Positions 62,286-64,000 of a stretch of DNA of 64,000 nt are shown piece after piece; within the stretch, counting starts at the first letter, position 1; each line of letters starts with the position of its first letter. This DNA comes from Lichenostomus cassidix (taxonomy: Eukaryota; Chordata; Aves; Passeriformes; Meliphagidae), in NCBI GenBank assembly GCA_008360975.2, contig CM039210.1:20359007-20423006 (forward strand). The letters run 5' to 3'. Under the pieces are notes generated by a model that was not told the DNA's origin, searched no databases, and worked only from the letters and a program-made list of their open reading frames with translations. The position numbers and the translations under genes were made by a program.

Positions 62286-62879
62286 GGGGTGAGAGCAGAA
62301 AACTGTCTGGGAAGAGAGAGAGAGAAACAAGTAGAGATAAAGAGTATTTGTAGTAGAAAAATTGTGGTGATGAATAAATTTGAGAATCTGCTCTGTGGAC
62401 TGAAAAGAGGCCCCACACCCTGCCCCCACCTGGCTTGTGGATTGTAAAGGAGTAAAGGGGGTGAATACTATAGGTTCGTAAGAAGGAGGGGGGAGTGAAC
62501 AAAATAATGTATGAAAAGTTTATTTTTGCCTTGCATTTATCCTCCAATTCTGTTAAGTAATTAAATCACCTTTTGCAACTTTAAGCTTGAAGCCTGGTTG
62601 CCCTCTTTTCGTGTGTCCTTCTGGCAAGGTCCTGTCTCAAACCCATGACAGGGAGGTAATTAGAATAAGGGGGCAATTACTTCATTTGTTAGGTTTCTTA
62701 TTGGAGAATTTTAGATAGGTATGCTAATCGATGAAGTCCATAAATTGTATACGCATGATACCGTGGCTCTCTCTTTTCGTCATAGTGCACCTGAGATCCT
62801 ATTAAACCAAGGTAATACCCTTTTTCCTATACTGCAATATCTGCATCTCAATTTTTACCAGCATTTTAGGCATCAATAT
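62286..62879. other. Spacer between K and J, possible LTR debris
   Basis: No gene. GAAGCCTGGTTGCCCTC...CTCAAACCCATGACAG (62,590-62,651) resembles an LTR end, but no partner is visible. Confidence 0.35.
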
Positions 62880-63366
62880 TGTTGCCCGAACCGAGGAAAC
62901 ACAAAACAACCGAAGTTATTTTATGCGGTGCTTTATTGAGGGCCCTGGGGACCTGAGGACTAATGTCCAAAGTCAGAGCCCCAAACCTGCTACAAATCAC
63001 TGAGTATATATATGTTTTCTTTCCAAATTGCTTCATCTTAACGAATTTGATTTCTAGACACATCAACCTGATTTATGATTACATTGTGACTTTGTTTTTC
63101 GTTAACTGAACATTCTTTATCATCATTAATCTACTACACCCTATTAGATAAGTCACACACTCCACTTAGCAGATTACTTAAATAAACAAACTGTTCTATA
63201 GCTACATTCCTTAGACAAGTCTTTCTCCCCTCATCAGTATGCTCTATTGATCCTTTTGATCGCTACTGGCAACTTCGCTACACAACAGTGTTTACACTCA
63301 GGCCTACTGATCCCTCCAAGCCTTAGCATGACTACTACTAAAGTTTTTATTCATAGTTTTGCAACA
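62880..63366 (-). mobile_element. 3' LTR of provirus J
   Basis: 487 bp, minus-strand TGTTGCAAAAC...GGGCAACA, with AATAAA (plus CTTTATTGAGG). A polypurine tract (plus AGTCCCCCCTTTTG) starts at 63,367. The other end of J is outside the window. Confidence 0.85.
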
Positions 63367-63419
63367 AGTCCCCCCTTTTGAGCATTCTTCAATTTTCAAG
63401 TTGCAAGGATGCTCAAATC

Positions 63420-64000
63420 TCAAAGTCTTTCTTCTCTATTTGCTGGAGGAGGTGTGGAAGACGTTGCATTCCTGGTCATTGCATTGATCAGCCTTCGGGT
63501 ATGTAGGCGCTCCCTTCCAATGGTTCCTAAAATACATTTATAAACTCCAAAAATAATTAGAATCAAAATCAAAAACATTATCGCATACTGAATCACCGAT
63601 GATATCCATCCAGACACCTGGAGTCCTAAAGAGCTAAACACTTCTCCAATCCAATTATGTTCTGCTTCCCTTTCGAGATCTTTTGTTTTGTCTTCTATTT
63701 GTTCTAATTGTGAAATGTCCTTTTCCACATCAATAGTTACATTTGGGATATGGATGCAACAATGATCAATTCTCTGGCTCAAATATCCACACACTCCATG
63801 TTCCTTCAGTAAGAGCATGTCAAGAGCCATTCTATTTTGTAATGTCATTCTTGTGGTAGCCTGTAACTGAATATTGAAATCTTTAAATCCTTTCTTAGTG
63901 GCTGCTGCCAATCTTTCAGTCTGCCCCATTAGTTTGTAGAGCATATCCCTGTTCCGATATGAAGCTACAGGTGCAAACAAGGATTCCAAAGCCCACCCGA
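63420..64000 (-). CDS. env: env of J, transmembrane part, open to window end
   Basis: Uninterrupted frame entering from the right edge. It has heptad-like LQATTRMTLQNRMALDMLLL, KEHGVCGYLSQRIDHCC with C-X9-CC spacing, a second helix (SQLEQIEDKTKDLEREAEHNW), an anchor (AIMFLILILIIFGVYKCI) and a tail of about 35 residues ending at 63,420. It is closely related to the broken env of E, and unlike E has no stop in the part seen. The surface unit is outside the window. Confidence 0.85.
   Translation of the reverse strand, partial: GWALESLFAPVASYRNRDMLYKLMGQTERLAAATKKGFKDFNIQLQATTRMTLQNRMALDMLLLKEHGVCGYLSQRIDHCCIHIPNVTIDVEKDISQLEQIEDKTKDLEREAEHNWIGEVFSSLGLQVSGWISSVIQYAIMFLILILIIFGVYKCILGTIGRERLHTRRLINAMTRNATSSTPPPANREERL

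Noticed and set aside
62721..62939. 72-codon plus frame next to LTR J
   Set aside because: It runs into the J LTR and has no family resemblance.

Overview
The window is bird nuclear DNA. The evidence is CR1 LINE 3' ends, bird-type LTR retrotransposons, and six minus-strand coding segments of a vertebrate SMAD gene that splice together in phase. The linker-encoding exons identify the gene as SMAD2 rather than SMAD3. The gene runs right to left: exons lie at about 50.2, 48.5, 47.3, 45.3 and 45.0 kb, and the final coding exon at 5.8-5.9 kb, followed by a 3' UTR to about 4.0 kb. Three substitutions at normally invariant MH2 residues, together with the extreme ERV load, suggest the W-linked (female-specific) copy of SMAD2. 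That placement is inference.

The last SMAD2 intron is about 39 kb, and 33.7 kb of it is one nested stack of endogenous retroviruses. I could read most borders as LTR ends plus target-site duplications (TSDs). An old LTR (H) received provirus A (9,737-43,454, TSD TGGACT, about 8.56 kb before it was interrupted). A was then hit by D (15,409-28,448, TSD AATGCC), F (30,046-33,443, TSD AAGATG), B (34,625-42,788, TSD AGGAAG) and two copies of a short LTR called G. D in turn received a B-family solo LTR (C, TSD AGAGTA), the gamma-like provirus E (17,966-25,484, minus) and another G copy (TSD CATAGC).

A and B are betaretrovirus-like (gag, then a dUTPase-like/protease frame, then pol, then an env with CX6CC-type TM). 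A is heavily decayed. B has long open frames, two in-phase -1 frameshift sites, and a single in-frame stop in gag. D and F are short non-autonomous relatives that share an AT-rich repeated spacer and a conserved non-coding block. E, K (53,466-62,285, minus) and J (62,880 to beyond the window end, minus) are gamma-like elements; E and K carry Arg-type primer-binding sites.

The left flank (1-3.8 kb) holds the 5' end of another minus-strand ERV (M) and a solo LTR (P). The right flank, upstream in SMAD2, holds CR1 fragments, an LTR mosaic (50.65-52.75 kb), provirus K and the start of provirus J. The most unusual structure is in the K leader (61,297-61,588): about ten tandem hairpins with a 5-bp stem and 7-nt loop that look like tRNA T-arms, in an element primed by tRNA-Arg. 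ERV genes are described as they stand, breaks included.
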